A stretch of 21,063 bases of DNA from Alloiococcus sp035301245 (GCA_035301245.1 DATGUS010000089.1:1-21063); one strand, 5' to 3'. Numbered from the stretch's first letter, positions 1 through 8,077 are shown. Notes: a model not told the origin generated them from the sequence alone. Translations and numbers: made by a program.

Positions 1-1328
1 GTTGGGTGAATGGCTACCGTATTATCGAAGTCTGCTTTGGTGGCCCCCATCTTCATCGCAACGGCGAATCCTTGGAGTAATTCATCCATTCCTTCACCAA
101 CACCATGTAGACCAACCACTTTCTCTTCTTCACCAGCTACAACTAATTTCATCTGAGCTCTTTGTTTATTACCAGATAACTGTGAATGCATAGAATTAAA
201 ACCATTTTTATAAATTTTAATATTCTCTTCACCATATTCAGCAATCGCTTCTTTTTCAGTTAAACCAACTGTGCCAATTGGTGGATGTGAGAATAAAACC
301 GTTGGTATCTGTGAGTAATCCAAATAAGTATCAGTCATGTTATTAAATAGACGTTCAGATAAACGTCTACCTGCTGCAATAGCCACTGGAGTTAACGCTT
401 TCTTGCCAGTAACATCACCGACTGAAACAATATGCTCATCAGTCGTTTCTTGGTATTTATCTACTTTGATAAATCCTTTGTCATCTAATTTAACCTGAGT
501 ATTCTCAAGACCAATGTTATTAATATTTGGTTTTCGACCAATTGCCCAAATAAAGCAGTCTGTCTCATGCGTTGAACCATCTACAAAATGAAGAAGTAGT
601 GAACCGTCTTCTTGTTTTGTTACTTCTGTTATGATCTTGTTACCATGGAACTGTAGACCTTCATTCGTTGCAATATTAACATATTCTTCTCTTATAAAAT
701 CATCAAATGATGTTAGTGGTAAAGGTTTACGATAAAAAATGTGTGAATCTGCACCTAAAGAGTCTAGTAAGCCGTGTAACTCAACACCGACATAACCAGA
801 GCCATAAATCGCTACACGTTTTGGTAATTCTTCGAGTTCAAAGAAACCATCTGAATCGATCCCATACTCTTTACCAGGAATATCTAAAACTGATGGGTGA
901 CCACCTGTCGCAATTAAAATTTTATCCGCTGTATATGTCTTACCATTCACATCTACGGTCTGACTATCCACAAACGTTGCTTCACCTCGTATGAAGTCTA
1001 CTCCGTTCTTGTCTAGCCCACTCTCATAAGCACCATTTAAACGATCAATATATTCTTCTCTATTTTCAACTAATGTTTTAAAGTTTAACTTGGCATCCTT
1101 ATATTCAATCCCATAGCCAGGTCCATAACGATCTAGGCCATGGAACAATTTAGCAGCATACCACATAACCTTTTTAGGTACACACCCGACATTCACACAT
1201 GTGCCACCTAAATCATCTTTTTCAATTAATGCCACTTTCGCTCCTCGTTCAGCAGCACGGTTAGCTGACGAAATACCACCACTACCGCCTCCGATAACCA
1301 GGTAATCATAATGGTTCTGTTCTTTCAT
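1..1328 (-). CDS. gor: Glutathione-disulfide reductase (3' end outside window)
   Basis: Cytoplasmic FAD enzyme that reduces glutathione disulfide with NADPH. I translated the minus strand from ATG at 1328, which follows AGAAGGA. The first 442 residues are visible. They show the FAD-binding GGGSGG at 13-18, the redox-active disulfide in CVNVGC at 44-49, a second dinucleotide fold with GSGYVG at 176-181, an arginine soon after it (FYRK) that favours NADPH, and the second FAD motif GDVTGKK. The window cuts the gene just after the catalytic His-Pro (HP at 441-442), so only about ten residues should be missing relative to the family's roughly 450. The gene diverges from the CHR transporter pair. 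A related disulfide reductase such as a mycothione or mercuric enzyme is less likely, given the CVNVGC motif and the lack of an N-terminal metal-binding domain. Confidence 0.93.
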   Translation of the reverse strand, partial: MKEQNHYDYLVIGGGSGGISSANRAAERGAKVALIEKDDLGGTCVNVGCVPKKVMWYAAKLFHGLDRYGPGYGIEYKDAKLNFKTLVENREEYIDRLNGAYESGLDKNGVDFIRGEATFVDSQTVDVNGKTYTADKILIATGGHPSVLDIPGKEYGIDSDGFFELEELPKRVAIYGSGYVGVELHGLLDSLGADSHIFYRKPLPLTSFDDFIREEYVNIATNEGLQFHGNKIITEVTKQEDGSLLLHFVDGSTHETDCFIWAIGRKPNINNIGLENTQVKLDDKGFIKVDKYQETTDEHIVSVGDVTGKKALTPVAIAAGRRLSERLFNNMTDTYLDYSQIPTVLFSHPPIGTVGLTEKEAIAEYGEENIKIYKNGFNSMHSQLSGNKQRAQMKLVVAGEEEKVVGLHGVGEGMDELLQGFAVAMKMGATKADFDNTVAIHP

Positions 1329-1348
1329 AAAATTTCCTTCTTTCATTC

Positions 1349-1363
1349 TGTTACTCATTATCA
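1349..1363. promoter_or_regulatory. Fur/PerR-like box upstream of gor
   Basis: On the minus strand this reads TGATAATGAGTAACA, matching 12 of 14 defined positions of the 7-1-7 Fur consensus TGATAATNATTATCA. It lies 21 bp upstream of the gor start codon. A TTGACA-like hexamer lies further upstream (1385-1390, minus strand) but has no well-spaced -10. In AT-rich DNA a match of this quality can arise by chance, so this is a candidate only. Confidence 0.3.
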
Positions 1364-1414
1364 ACTTATCATTAATTAGTAGATTGTCAATTATTTAATC
1401 TGAATTTATATTTT

Positions 1415-1443
1415 TTGCTTTAACCTCTATGGTATTCTATACT
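1415..1443 (+). promoter_or_regulatory. Sigma-A promoter of the CHR transporter operon
   Basis: TTGCTT (1415-1420) and TATACT (1438-1443) are separated by exactly 17 bp. The -10 ends 34 bp before the ATG at 1478. The arrangement fits a vegetative promoter for the two CHR genes. Confidence 0.7.
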
Positions 1444-1477
1444 TAGGACTGATGAAATCACTGAAAGAGGTAGAATT

Positions 1478-2038
1478 ATGGTGTCTTCAAAAGATTATTG
1501 GACTTTATTTAAGTCAACTTTCCTACTGAGTGCATTTACGTTTGGTGGAGGATATATTATTGTTCCCCTGATGCAAGAAACATTCGTCGACAAGCTTCAC
1601 TGGATTCACGAAGATGAAATGTTAGACTTGGTAGCCATTGGACAAACTGCTCCTGGACCAATCGCTGTTAATACATCGATTCTAGTTGGTTATCAGAAAG
1701 CTGGGATTATGGGTGCGCTCATTTCAACCTTAGGTACCGTTATTCCACCACTTGCTATTATGACAATCATTAGTTACATTTACTTAATGATTCGTGATAA
1801 CCAAATTGTTAATAATATCTTAGTTGGTATGTCAGCCGGCGTCGCAGCAATTATTGTGAACGTCGTTTATAATATGGCAAAACACATTTTTGAAACTAAA
1901 AACTATATACAAATTGCTGTAATGATTATTTCTTTGATTGCTGGAATTATCTTCCAAGTGAATATTATCTTTATCCTACTATTTGCAGGCATTGTTGGCT
2001 TTATCACCACACTCCTTAACCGCAAAGGAGGGAAGTAA
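1478..2038 (+). CDS. Short-chain CHR (chromate-type) transporter, first subunit
   Basis: Integral membrane protein of 186 residues, one CHR domain long, of the chromate ion transporter (ChrA) family, which exports chromate and possibly other oxyanions. The family signatures are visible: FTFGGG with VPLMQE near residues 20-35, and the TAPGPIAVN signature near residue 60, followed by several hydrophobic helices. A GAGGT site precedes the ATG. The stop codon is one base before the start of a second CHR gene. In Bacillus subtilis the comparable short pair (ywrB/ywrA) is known to act together, so this is probably the N-half partner of a two-subunit transporter. The substrate is not proven by sequence. 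Confidence 0.88.
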   Translation: MVSSKDYWTLFKSTFLLSAFTFGGGYIIVPLMQETFVDKLHWIHEDEMLDLVAIGQTAPGPIAVNTSILVGYQKAGIMGALISTLGTVIPPLAIMTIISYIYLMIRDNQIVNNILVGMSAGVAAIIVNVVYNMAKHIFETKNYIQIAVMIISLIAGIIFQVNIIFILLFAGIVGFITTLLNRKGGK

Positions 2039-2039
2039 A

Positions 2040-2603
2040 TTGATATATTTACAGCTTTTACTTACATTTATGAAAATAGGACTCTTTAGTTTTGGTGGTG
2101 GGCTAGCTGTTTTACCACTGATTGAAGATGAACTGGTCCACAGTTTAGGATGGTTGAGTGCTAGTGAATTTGTTGATATTTTAACATTATCTGAAATGAC
2201 ACCGGGACCGATTGCGATTAACTCAGCAACATTCGCTGGTAACCGTGTAGCAGGAATACTAGGCGGCATGGTTGCTACGATTGGTGTCGTTCTTCCATCC
2301 TTCATCATTGTTTTAATGCTTGCATATATCTATTTTAAATATCGTAACTTAGATTTACTGCAAGGAGTTATTACAGGGTTAAGACCTGCAGTGGTTGCCT
2401 TAATTGCTTCAGCTGGTGTAACCATTTTCATGTCAGCTCTATTTTCAGCAAGTAACTTTGATGTGGCGCTATCTGACTTAAACCTCATTAACCTTGGATT
2501 ATTTAGTTTAAGTATATACGGCATTCGTAAATTACATTTCTCGCCGATTCAAACGATTATTGCAACAGGAATCCTCGGTGGAATAATTTATACACTATTA
2601 TAG
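2040..2603 (+). CDS. Short-chain CHR (chromate-type) transporter, second subunit
   Basis: Second single-domain CHR protein, 187 residues. The chosen start is TTG at 2040, one base after the upstream stop and 7 bases after a strong AAAGGAGGG. An upstream extension to 1983 would overlap the previous gene in another frame and lacks a comparable site, and the ATG at 2070 would remove part of the first helix. Signatures are FSFGGG with VLPLIED near residue 20 and the MTPGPIAIN signature near residue 60, followed by hydrophobic helices. It is translationally coupled to the first CHR gene and is its likely membrane partner in oxyanion efflux. Confidence 0.88.
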   Translation: MIYLQLLLTFMKIGLFSFGGGLAVLPLIEDELVHSLGWLSASEFVDILTLSEMTPGPIAINSATFAGNRVAGILGGMVATIGVVLPSFIIVLMLAYIYFKYRNLDLLQGVITGLRPAVVALIASAGVTIFMSALFSASNFDVALSDLNLINLGLFSLSIYGIRKLHFSPIQTIIATGILGGIIYTLL

Positions 2604-2605
2604 AT

Positions 2606-2650
2606 AAAAAAAGCGATTCTTTTCCTTTTTGAAAAAGAATCGCTTTTTAT
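2606..2650. terminator. Bidirectional terminator between CHR operon and rnfD1
   Basis: AGCGATTCTTTT (2612-2623) and AAAAGAATCGCT (2633-2644) form a perfect 12-bp stem with a 9-base loop. There is a T-run on the plus side and an A-run on the other, so it can end transcripts arriving from both convergent operons. Confidence 0.9.
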
Positions 2651-2658
2651 TTTGTTTA

Positions 2659-3723
2659 TTACTTTAGTGATGTACTTTGACGATCAAATTTAACATTTGG
2701 TCGTTTATTATGTCCATAAATACGTGGCATGAATTTCTGATCAATAAATGGTGCCGCAATATTCATAATGATAATGGCTACCCCGATTGCTCCAGGCCAG
2801 CCCACTGCGATACGTAAAATCATTGTTAGCGCACCACCGACAACCGCAAAGACTGTTTTGCCGTCTGGGGTTAATGAACCTGAACTATAATCTGTCGCCA
2901 TATAAGTAGCCGCAAAAAATAATGTTCCTGAGAAAGCATGAGCGATCATAAACTCAAGGTCAAATCCTGACCAGAAACAAGCAACTAATACTGCTGATGT
3001 AATAAATAGTAAAGGAATCTTCGGATGAATCACTCGGCGAACAATTAAGTAAATCATACCAATTAAAATGGCTAATTTGGATGTTTCACCAATGTTTCCA
3101 CCTAAATTAAGACCTAAGAACAACTCCCATAACTCTGGGACTTCCTGTGACACTGACGTAGCTCCGCGACTTAAATATTCAAGCGGCGTTGACGTGGATA
3201 TCGCATCGACACCATAACCACCGTATGGGCCTGAGAAGAATCCTCCAGGTAGAATCCAGTTAGCAAAAAATGGGGTTAAGAAAACTTTAGCAATCACACG
3301 AGCTGTTAATGCTGGATTTAAATAATTACGACCTAAACCACCACGACCAAAGCCAAAATTCCAATGTTTTACAACTAAAACAGCAACTAACGAACCAAAG
3401 ACAACAACCCATAACGGAGCAGATACTGGAAAACTTAAACCCATTAATAGACCGGTCACCATGACGCTGCGGTCATAAATCGTTACCTTTTTATGTGTAA
3501 TTTTTTGATAGCCGTATTCGGCAAGGACTGCCACCCCTGTGGATACAGCTAACTGAACAAATACCCACCACCCAAAGAAATACACTGCCGCAATAATCGG
3601 TGGAATTAACGCAATCATTACTTCTGTCATAACATCTCTTGAGCGACGTTTTTTACGAATATGTGGAGAGGCACTGTTTTTTAATTTTTCTTGAGCTTCT
3701 TGAATACTGATTGATTGTGACAT
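2659..3723 (-). CDS. rnfD: RnfD-like membrane flavoprotein, copy 1
   Basis: Membrane subunit of the RnfD/NqrB family, 354 residues with multiple hydrophobic helices. In Rnf and Nqr complexes this subunit carries a covalent FMN on a threonine and moves electrons through the membrane. Visible features are GRNYLNPA near residue 131 and the sequence DAISTSTPL, whose T179 aligns with the flavinylated threonine of the usual SGAT-type motif. The ATG at 3723 was chosen because AGGAGGG lies 6 bases upstream and the rnfC1 stop is one base away. An upstream ATG at 3768 lies inside rnfC1 and has no such site. Flavinylation would need an ApbE transferase, which is not in the window. The gene forms an operon with rnfC1. 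Confidence 0.87.
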   Translation of the reverse strand: MSQSISIQEAQEKLKNSASPHIRKKRRSRDVMTEVMIALIPPIIAAVYFFGWWVFVQLAVSTGVAVLAEYGYQKITHKKVTIYDRSVMVTGLLMGLSFPVSAPLWVVVFGSLVAVLVVKHWNFGFGRGGLGRNYLNPALTARVIAKVFLTPFFANWILPGGFFSGPYGGYGVDAISTSTPLEYLSRGATSVSQEVPELWELFLGLNLGGNIGETSKLAILIGMIYLIVRRVIHPKIPLLFITSAVLVACFWSGFDLEFMIAHAFSGTLFFAATYMATDYSSGSLTPDGKTVFAVVGGALTMILRIAVGWPGAIGVAIIIMNIAAPFIDQKFMPRIYGHNKRPNVKFDRQSTSLK

Positions 3724-3724
3724 A

Positions 3725-5056
3725 TTAGCCCTCCTGTTCCATTGCTTTGATTGCTGCTTTCGCACCACGGATATTTTCTAACAATGGAATGTTTGACGGA
3801 CAAACAAATGAACAGTTCCCACATTCGATACAATCCATCGCACCGAGTTCTTTTGCTTTCTCGTACTCGCCTCGTTCAAAGGCTTCAGAAATCAAGATTG
3901 GTTGTAAGCTTACCGGACAAACATGTAGACATTCCGCACACATGATACAATCTTCTCGTTCATTAATTTGTGCTTCTTGCTTCGTTAAAATTGATAAAGC
4001 AGTCATTCCTTTAATCACCGGTGTGCCAAGATCAGTAACTGTTTTTCCCATCATGGGACCACCAGATAAAATTTTACCAGGGTAATCAACAAAACCGCCA
4101 CAATCTTCAATTAAAGATTCCATTGGTGTGCCAATTTTTACTTTAAAGTTTTTCGGCTCTTTAACTGGTGCGCCTGCAACCGAAACAATGCGTTCAATTA
4201 ACGGCTCACCAAGTTCGCATGCACGGTAAATCGCACGACAAGTTGAAACGTTCATTAAAACAATATGATTGTCCGCAGGTAATGTTCCAGGTTTTACTTC
4301 TCTACCAGTTAAATTCTGGATTAAGTTTTTTTCAGAACCTTGTGGATACATTGATTTTAGCGTTTGAACAGTAACATGTTTCAAATGACTGGTTTCTTCT
4401 TGAAGAGCTTTAATCGCATCTTTCTTATTATCTTCAATCCCGATAAAAACTTGTTTCAATTGTGGATAGAGTTTTGAAATTAATTCTAATCCTTTAACAA
4501 TTTCTTTTGTAAAATCAAGCATCACTCGGTGATCGGAAGTTGAAAACGGCTCACATTCTGCCCCATTTAAAATAATGGTATCAATTGTTTTTCCTGGAGG
4601 AGGTGCTAATTTTACTGCTGTTGGGAAAGTTGCTCCACCCATACCAACAATGCCTGCTTTACGAACAGTATCAATAATTTCGTCGTTACTCATTTGACTT
4701 GAGTGACCAGGTTCTACGATTGGATCTGCTTCAATGTACTGATAATCATTTTTAATAATAATGCTATTAACCGAGCCACCACCAGCTGAAGGTCTTTCCT
4801 CAATCGCCACAACCTCACCAGATACCGATGAGTAGACGTGCGCCGAAACAAACCCTCCTTCTTTCGCAATCATTTGACCTGCTTTCACTCTCTCTCCAAC
4901 CTCAACAATGGGTTCTGCAGGTGCACCGATATGCATCGATACCGGAAAAACTAACAGTTTCGGTACAGTTGCATCGACAATCGTTTTTGAATTCGTATAA
5001 TGTTTATTGTCATTGGGATGGGAGCCTTTTTCTTTATGCATAAATGAAAACGCCAT
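3725..5056 (-). CDS. rnfC: RnfC-like NADH/FMN/iron-sulfur electron-transfer subunit, copy 1
   Basis: Peripheral membrane subunit (443 residues) that in Rnf complexes binds NADH and FMN and passes electrons through two [4Fe-4S] clusters. Visible are an N-terminal barrel-like region with IGAPAEP near 44-49, the glycine-rich GMGGATFPT at 138-146, NGAECEP at 164-170, and two complete CxxCxxCxxxCP motifs (Cys 370/373/376/380 and 409/412/415/419). All ligands are present. The ATG follows AGAGGA by six bases. Its length matches compact Gram-positive RnfC proteins, without the long C-terminal extension of the E. coli protein. It is co-transcribed with rnfD1. The other Rnf subunits are not encoded nearby, so the electron route is inferred. 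Confidence 0.9.
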   Translation of the reverse strand: MAFSFMHKEKGSHPNDNKHYTNSKTIVDATVPKLLVFPVSMHIGAPAEPIVEVGERVKAGQMIAKEGGFVSAHVYSSVSGEVVAIEERPSAGGGSVNSIIIKNDYQYIEADPIVEPGHSSQMSNDEIIDTVRKAGIVGMGGATFPTAVKLAPPPGKTIDTIILNGAECEPFSTSDHRVMLDFTKEIVKGLELISKLYPQLKQVFIGIEDNKKDAIKALQEETSHLKHVTVQTLKSMYPQGSEKNLIQNLTGREVKPGTLPADNHIVLMNVSTCRAIYRACELGEPLIERIVSVAGAPVKEPKNFKVKIGTPMESLIEDCGGFVDYPGKILSGGPMMGKTVTDLGTPVIKGMTALSILTKQEAQINEREDCIMCAECLHVCPVSLQPILISEAFERGEYEKAKELGAMDCIECGNCSFVCPSNIPLLENIRGAKAAIKAMEQEG

Positions 5057-5126
5057 ACTAATCCTCTTTCTATGTACTATTAAATTTATTTATAAGCAGT
5101 ATGTGACTTATTTTTTATATGTTCTT

Positions 5127-5156
5127 AGTATACATTATTACCATTATCAATTAAAG
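5127..5156 (-). promoter_or_regulatory. Candidate promoter of rnfCD1 with Fur-like box in its spacer
   Basis: On the minus strand an extended -10 (TG directly followed by TATACT, 5132-5127) is preceded by a weak -35 at 5156-5151 (CTTTAA, 18-bp spacer). The spacer holds TGATAATGGTAATAA (5149-5135), which matches 11 of 14 positions of the Fur consensus and has a perfect left half. Fur binding there would block RNA polymerase. The leader to the rnfC1 ATG is about 60-70 bases. Confidence 0.4.
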
Positions 5157-5189
5157 CAATATTCATATGAAAATACACTGCTTTTATAG

Positions 5190-5500
5190 TTTTTTGTAGA
5201 ACTTTTTCATAAAAAAACGATAGATACATCGTATATTTTGTCGTTATTAATAATGGTTATTAACTAAACATCTATTTTTATTTTTGTTTTCAAATTGTAG
5301 TGATATTTATAATATTTGATCGAATGGTTTGTTACATTTTGATGTTTTGAACTTCTTTAAGTAGTCGCTGAACTGCGAGATATTTATGGTCTTTTCATCT
5401 AATAATTTTGAAGTTTTGATTTTGAGGTGGTGTTATGATTATTCAAACCATAAACAGAACTCCAATACAAAAAAATTTTTAATATATATATCTAAAGAAA
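5190..5500. other. Gene-poor region between the two rnfCD pairs
   Basis: About 490 bp separate rnfC1 from rnfD2 and no conventional gene is present. The stretch holds the rnfCD1 promoter on the minus strand and a small hairpin followed by seven T on the minus strand (ACGAT/ATCGT, 5213-5232). It also holds a plus-strand promoter-like pair, TTGTTT (5284-5289) and TATAAT (5308-5313) with 18-bp spacing, leading to a 15-codon reading frame. It may carry a small RNA, a leader peptide or the remains of a lost gene; the sequence does not decide. Confidence 0.4.
5435..5482 (+). CDS. Possible 15-codon micro-ORF or gene remnant
   Basis: An ATG at 5435 follows GAGGTGG at a suitable distance and opens MIIQTINRTPIQKNF before a TAA stop. 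The strong ribosome site and the promoter-like pair 120 bp upstream are the only support. No similarity is recognised. It could be a leader peptide, the truncated start of a lost gene, or chance. Confidence 0.2.
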   Translation: MIIQTINRTPIQKNF

Positions 5501-5540
5501 AAACCTTTGAATGAATCATTTAGTTCACTCAAAGGCTTTA
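5497..5540 (-). terminator. Terminator of rnfCD2
   Basis: On the minus strand CCTTTGAGTGAA pairs with TTCATTCAAAGG (arms 5524-5535 and 5504-5515, one G-U, 8-base loop) and is followed by a run of T. It lies just after the rnfD2 stop at 5551. The plus-strand tail is weaker but could also end a transcript from 5320. Confidence 0.85.
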
Positions 5541-5550
5541 TGTTTAATTA

Positions 5551-6660
5551 TTATTTTTCTGTAAGTGGGTCTCTTCGTTTAAATGGTTCACGGTCGTTAT
5601 AGCTCATACCTAAGTATGGACGTTTATCTTTGTGTCCATAAATCTTACGGAATGCTAAGCGGTCTACGTAAGGAATAATCGCGTTCATAATTAAGATAGA
5701 CATCCCAACACCTTCTGGAGCAAATCCTTGGGTTCTGAATAAACCGACTAAAATACCGGCTCCTATTGGAAACACGATTTTACCTACATCTGTTAAACCA
5801 CTTGTAGGATAGTCAGTAATCATGAACACAGCTCCGAATACTAAGGCACCACTTAATACGTGATACAACATATAGTTAAAATCAAATCCACCGTAAACTA
5901 ACATATAGATTGCGACAGTACCAATAAATAATGTTGGTGTTTTCCAGCTAATGATACGTCTTAATATTAAGTAAACCATAGCAATAAGAAGAATCAAAGT
6001 ACTTGTTTCTCCCATTGCTCCACCCCAACCGCCAGTATTACCGATGAATAAGTTCCATAATGAAGGTGCACCTGAGAAGTCTCCACCATTTCGGAAGTTA
6101 AAAATTAATGGTGTTACTGTTGAATAAGCATCAACTTCTAAAGATGGTACATACGCTTGCATGGTTGCAGCAGAGATGTTGTCGATTGTTACATCGAAAA
6201 AGTCTCTCATCCAAAACTTAACTTGGAAGTTCATAAACCAAGGGAATAGTAAGTAAACCACACGACCAGTTACAGCCGGGTTGAATCGGTTACGTCCCAT
6301 TCCTCCAGGGATTAATTTAACTAAAATAGCTATAAATGCAATTAAAGCGGTTGTTGTATATGCCGCACCATTTGGTAATGATAAAGCTACTAACATGCCA
6401 GTAATCACTGCTGATAGATCATCAATGGTAAAACGATTGCGTACAACTTTTTCATAAATAAATTCTGTGAGGACTGTGACCGCTACACCAATCAACACAT
6501 GAATTAATACAGGGAAACCGAATAATACAATACCGGCAATAGTTGGTAGTAATAGTGCAATCACCACTTGTAACATTTTCCATTGAACAGACCAAGGCTC
6601 AAAAATATGTGGCGATTGATTTGTGACTAAATCATAATCTGCTAATCTTGTCTTTGACAT
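5551..6660 (-). CDS. rnfD: RnfD-like membrane flavoprotein, copy 2
   Basis: Second RnfD/NqrB-family membrane subunit, 369 residues and many hydrophobic helices. It shares with copy 1 the GRNRFNPA motif near residue 123, the DAYSTVTPL sequence placing the candidate FMN-bearing threonine at T183, the GETSTLILLIAMVYLILRR region, and the C-terminal RKIYGH segment. The ATG overlaps no other gene and lies 8 bases after GGAGG, which is itself within the last codons of rnfC2. It is probably the membrane partner of RnfC2. Sequence differences from copy 1 extend over the whole length, so the duplication is not recent. Confidence 0.88.
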   Translation of the reverse strand: MSKTRLADYDLVTNQSPHIFEPWSVQWKMLQVVIALLLPTIAGIVLFGFPVLIHVLIGVAVTVLTEFIYEKVVRNRFTIDDLSAVITGMLVALSLPNGAAYTTTALIAFIAILVKLIPGGMGRNRFNPAVTGRVVYLLFPWFMNFQVKFWMRDFFDVTIDNISAATMQAYVPSLEVDAYSTVTPLIFNFRNGGDFSGAPSLWNLFIGNTGGWGGAMGETSTLILLIAMVYLILRRIISWKTPTLFIGTVAIYMLVYGGFDFNYMLYHVLSGALVFGAVFMITDYPTSGLTDVGKIVFPIGAGILVGLFRTQGFAPEGVGMSILIMNAIIPYVDRLAFRKIYGHKDKRPYLGMSYNDREPFKRRDPLTEK

Positions 6661-6663
6661 GGC

Positions 6664-7992
6664 TCAGGCCTCCATTTCTCGAATAGACTGTTTTGCTTTA
6701 CGAATATTTTCAAGTAATGGAATATTAGACGGACAAATGAATGAACAGTTACCACATTCGATACAATCCATTGCGCCCAATTCTTTCGCAGCAGCGATAT
6801 CGCCACGCTCATACGCATTACTAATTAAAATTGGCTGTAAACTTACTGGACAAACATTCAAGCACTCTGCACAACGAATACAGTCACGACGTTCTCTCTC
6901 ATTCACTTCATCTGCTGATAAGAAAGTAATGTGTGTTGTCCCTTTCGAGATTGGAATACCACCATCTTTAATAGCTGCCCCCATCATTGGTCCACCGTTA
7001 ATCACTTTACGAGGTGGTTCTACGAAGCCCCCACATTGATCAATTAAGTCATCAATTGGTGTACCGATACGAACATATAAGTTTTTAGGATCTTTAATTG
7101 GTGTTCCTGTTACAGTCGTTACACGCTCAGTTAACGGTTTACCTAAACGAACAGCTTTGTAAATCGCTACGTATGTACTTACGTTAGAAACAATACAGCC
7201 AACGTCTGCTGGTAGGCCACCAGGAGGTACTTGTAAACCTGTACAATTTTCAATTAATTGTTTCTCAGAACCTTGTGGATATTGAGCAGGTAATACTTTT
7301 ACGTGGTATTTATCTAAGCCTTGTTTTTCAATTACTTCACTGATAACATCAGCCGCTTTTTGCATATCATCCTCTAAACCAATATAAACATTTTTTACGT
7401 TGAAGATCGAATCAATAATTTTAATCCCTTCAACCATCTCTTTTGCAAACTCAATAATTGTGCGGTAGTCTGAGGTTGAGTAAGGTTCACATTCCGCACC
7501 GTTTAGGATTAAAGTATCGATCTTAACATCTTTTTGGGGTGACATCTTCACTGATGTTGGGAATTGCGCCCCACCCATTCCAGAAATACCAGCTTGTCTA
7601 ATTAAATCCGGAATTCTTTCAACAGGAACATTATCACCTGAACCTTCAAAAGGTAGCTCTTCGATATCTTCGTAATTATTTTTTACAACGACACATTCAA
7701 CTAGACGGCCATTAATATCGCGTTCTTCAATAGCTACAACTTCTCCAGATACTGAAGAGTGTACATTAGCTGATACGAAACCTTGAGCTTCTCCAACCAA
7801 TGTGCCAACTTTCACTTGTTCACCTACACTAACACAAGGTTTAGCTGGTGCTCCGATATGCATTGACATTGGAAATATTAAAATAGAAGGTACTTTTGCG
7901 CGTTCAATACCTTTATTTTCAGTACGTTCACGGTGTGTTTCGGGGAATGTAGCGCCATATCGTTTTTTTAATGTAATGGGCTTGTGACTCAT
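6664..7992 (-). CDS. rnfC: RnfC-like NADH/FMN/iron-sulfur electron-transfer subunit, copy 2
   Basis: Paralogue of the other rnfC, 442 residues from the ATG at 7992, which lies 9 bases after AAAGGA. A TTG at 7998 would add two residues but sits too close to that site. The glycine-rich GMGGAQFPT, NGAECEP and both cluster motifs (Cys 371/374/377/381 and 410/413/416/420) are intact, so it should bind NADH, FMN and two [4Fe-4S] clusters. The segment around the second cluster is nearly identical to copy 1, while the N-terminal 30 residues differ. The stop lies three bases before rnfD2. A start-to-stop comparison indicates duplication of the whole rnfCD unit. Confidence 0.9.
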   Translation of the reverse strand: MSHKPITLKKRYGATFPETHRERTENKGIERAKVPSILIFPMSMHIGAPAKPCVSVGEQVKVGTLVGEAQGFVSANVHSSVSGEVVAIEERDINGRLVECVVVKNNYEDIEELPFEGSGDNVPVERIPDLIRQAGISGMGGAQFPTSVKMSPQKDVKIDTLILNGAECEPYSTSDYRTIIEFAKEMVEGIKIIDSIFNVKNVYIGLEDDMQKAADVISEVIEKQGLDKYHVKVLPAQYPQGSEKQLIENCTGLQVPPGGLPADVGCIVSNVSTYVAIYKAVRLGKPLTERVTTVTGTPIKDPKNLYVRIGTPIDDLIDQCGGFVEPPRKVINGGPMMGAAIKDGGIPISKGTTHITFLSADEVNERERRDCIRCAECLNVCPVSLQPILISNAYERGDIAAAKELGAMDCIECGNCSFICPSNIPLLENIRKAKQSIREMEA

Positions 7993-8077
7993 AACCAAAA
8001 TTCCTTTCTCAATATGTAATCAGTATAATCTAAGATAAATAAATTAAAAACAAATGATTATTTCTTTATAAATTATA

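Noticed and set aside
2..994. Plus-strand open frames of 63 and 95 codons
   Set aside because: They lie antisense to the clearly coding glutathione reductase gene, have no ribosome site and no recognisable protein features.
1983..2039. Longer N-terminus for the second CHR protein
   Set aside because: It would overlap the first CHR gene in another frame. The TTG at 2040 has a strong AAAGGAGGG and begins at the family's usual first helix.
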